Part shown: in pieces, positions 5,640-5,780 of the stretch
Position numbering within the stretch: position 1 is the stretch's first letter
How the letters are laid out: each line of letters opens with the position of its first letter
Source of the DNA: CBDUZS01 sp965371785
Lineage (GTDB): Bacteria > Fermentibacterota > Fermentibacteria > Fermentibacterales > JCC-6
Direction: 5' to 3'
NCBI GenBank assembly: GCA_965371785.1
Contig: CBDUZS010000094.1
Coordinates: forward strand, 1-5,780
Length of the DNA stretch: 5,780 bases
Notes under the pieces: model-generated
Databases searched by the model: none
The model's input: the letters and a program-made list of their open reading frames with translations, nothing else
Told to the model about the DNA's origin: nothing
Made by a program: the position numbers and the translations under genes

Positions 5640-5780
5640 GCAGTATTCTGATTCTACTGGGAATTCTGTCAGCTTCGGCCCCGCCGGCTGTAACGGTTCC
5701 CCTTGACGTCATTACAGCTGAACTGACCGTTCAGCAGGGGCTTTACCGAACCGATTGCGACTGGGTGAGCGCTTCCATTG
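5636..5780 (+). CDS. N-terminal fragment of a predicted secreted protein (runs off right edge)
   Basis: The frame from ATG 5636 is open to the window end, 48 complete codons. It begins with a short signal peptide (MSSILILLGILSASA) that lacks a basic n-region but has a clear ASA cleavage site after residue 15. The mature start reads PPAVTVPLDVITAEL, then TVQQGLYRTDCDW. The protein is therefore probably exported to the periplasm or envelope. No family can be named from this fragment. It lies 101 bp downstream of yggS on the same strand and has its own possible -10 element. The start rests on the signal peptide and on the ATGA overlap or hairpin-spaced Shine-Dalgarno, since no normally spaced ribosome site exists. 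Confidence 0.6.
   Translation, partial: MSSILILLGILSASAPPAVTVPLDVITAELTVQQGLYRTDCDWVSASI

Noticed and set aside
5521..5712. Minus-strand open frame of 63 codons at the right edge.
   Set aside because: It overlaps the leader and signal peptide of the plus-strand secreted protein, resembles no family and looks like a shadow frame.

Overview
The window looks like chromosomal DNA from a Gram-negative-type bacterium. It is moderately GC-rich by eye, densely packed, and encodes two or three exported or lipid-anchored proteins. Nothing in it fixes the taxon. The unfamiliar lipoprotein and the general protein style fit an uncultured or little-studied lineage better than a model organism, but that is only an impression. 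I see no transposase, integrase, phage gene, CRISPR array, rRNA or tRNA.

Layout from left to right. (1) Positions 3-182 (+) hold the 3' end of an open frame that enters from outside the window. (2) Positions 203-760 (-) hold a flavodoxin-fold protein, convergent with the first frame. (3) Positions 761-919 form a divergent intergenic region with a perfect 10-bp inverted repeat whose arms are 60 bp apart. (4) Positions 920-2140 (+) encode an unrecognised lipoprotein of 406 residues. (5) Positions 2162-4677 (-) hold a three-gene operon for a high-affinity metal (Zn/Mn-type) ABC importer, in the order binding lipoprotein, ATPase, permease. The genes overlap by 11 and 8 nt, so they are probably translationally coupled. 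(6) Positions 4678-4823 form a second divergent intergenic region. It contains a TTGACA-N17-TCTACT promoter for the metal operon, overlapped by a 23-bp dyad that is a good operator candidate. (7) Positions 4824-5534 (+) encode a YggS-type PLP-binding homeostasis protein. (8) From 5636 (+) a new secreted protein starts and runs off the right edge. Its leader has a perfect TATAAT, a Shine-Dalgarno placed far upstream, and a small hairpin between that Shine-Dalgarno and the ATG.

How the genes work together. The three importer proteins form one machine: the lipoprotein captures the metal in the periplasm, the permease conducts it, and the ATPase powers transport. The dyad over the promoter suggests metal-responsive repression, which is inference. 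The flavodoxin, the orphan lipoprotein and YggS have no evident functional link to the importer.

I found no convincing previously undescribed multi-gene system. The points most worth a second look are the 23-bp dyad, the binding protein's missing first metal-ligand histidine, the hairpin-spaced ribosome binding site near the right edge, the inverted repeat upstream of the lipoprotein, and the orphan lipoprotein itself.
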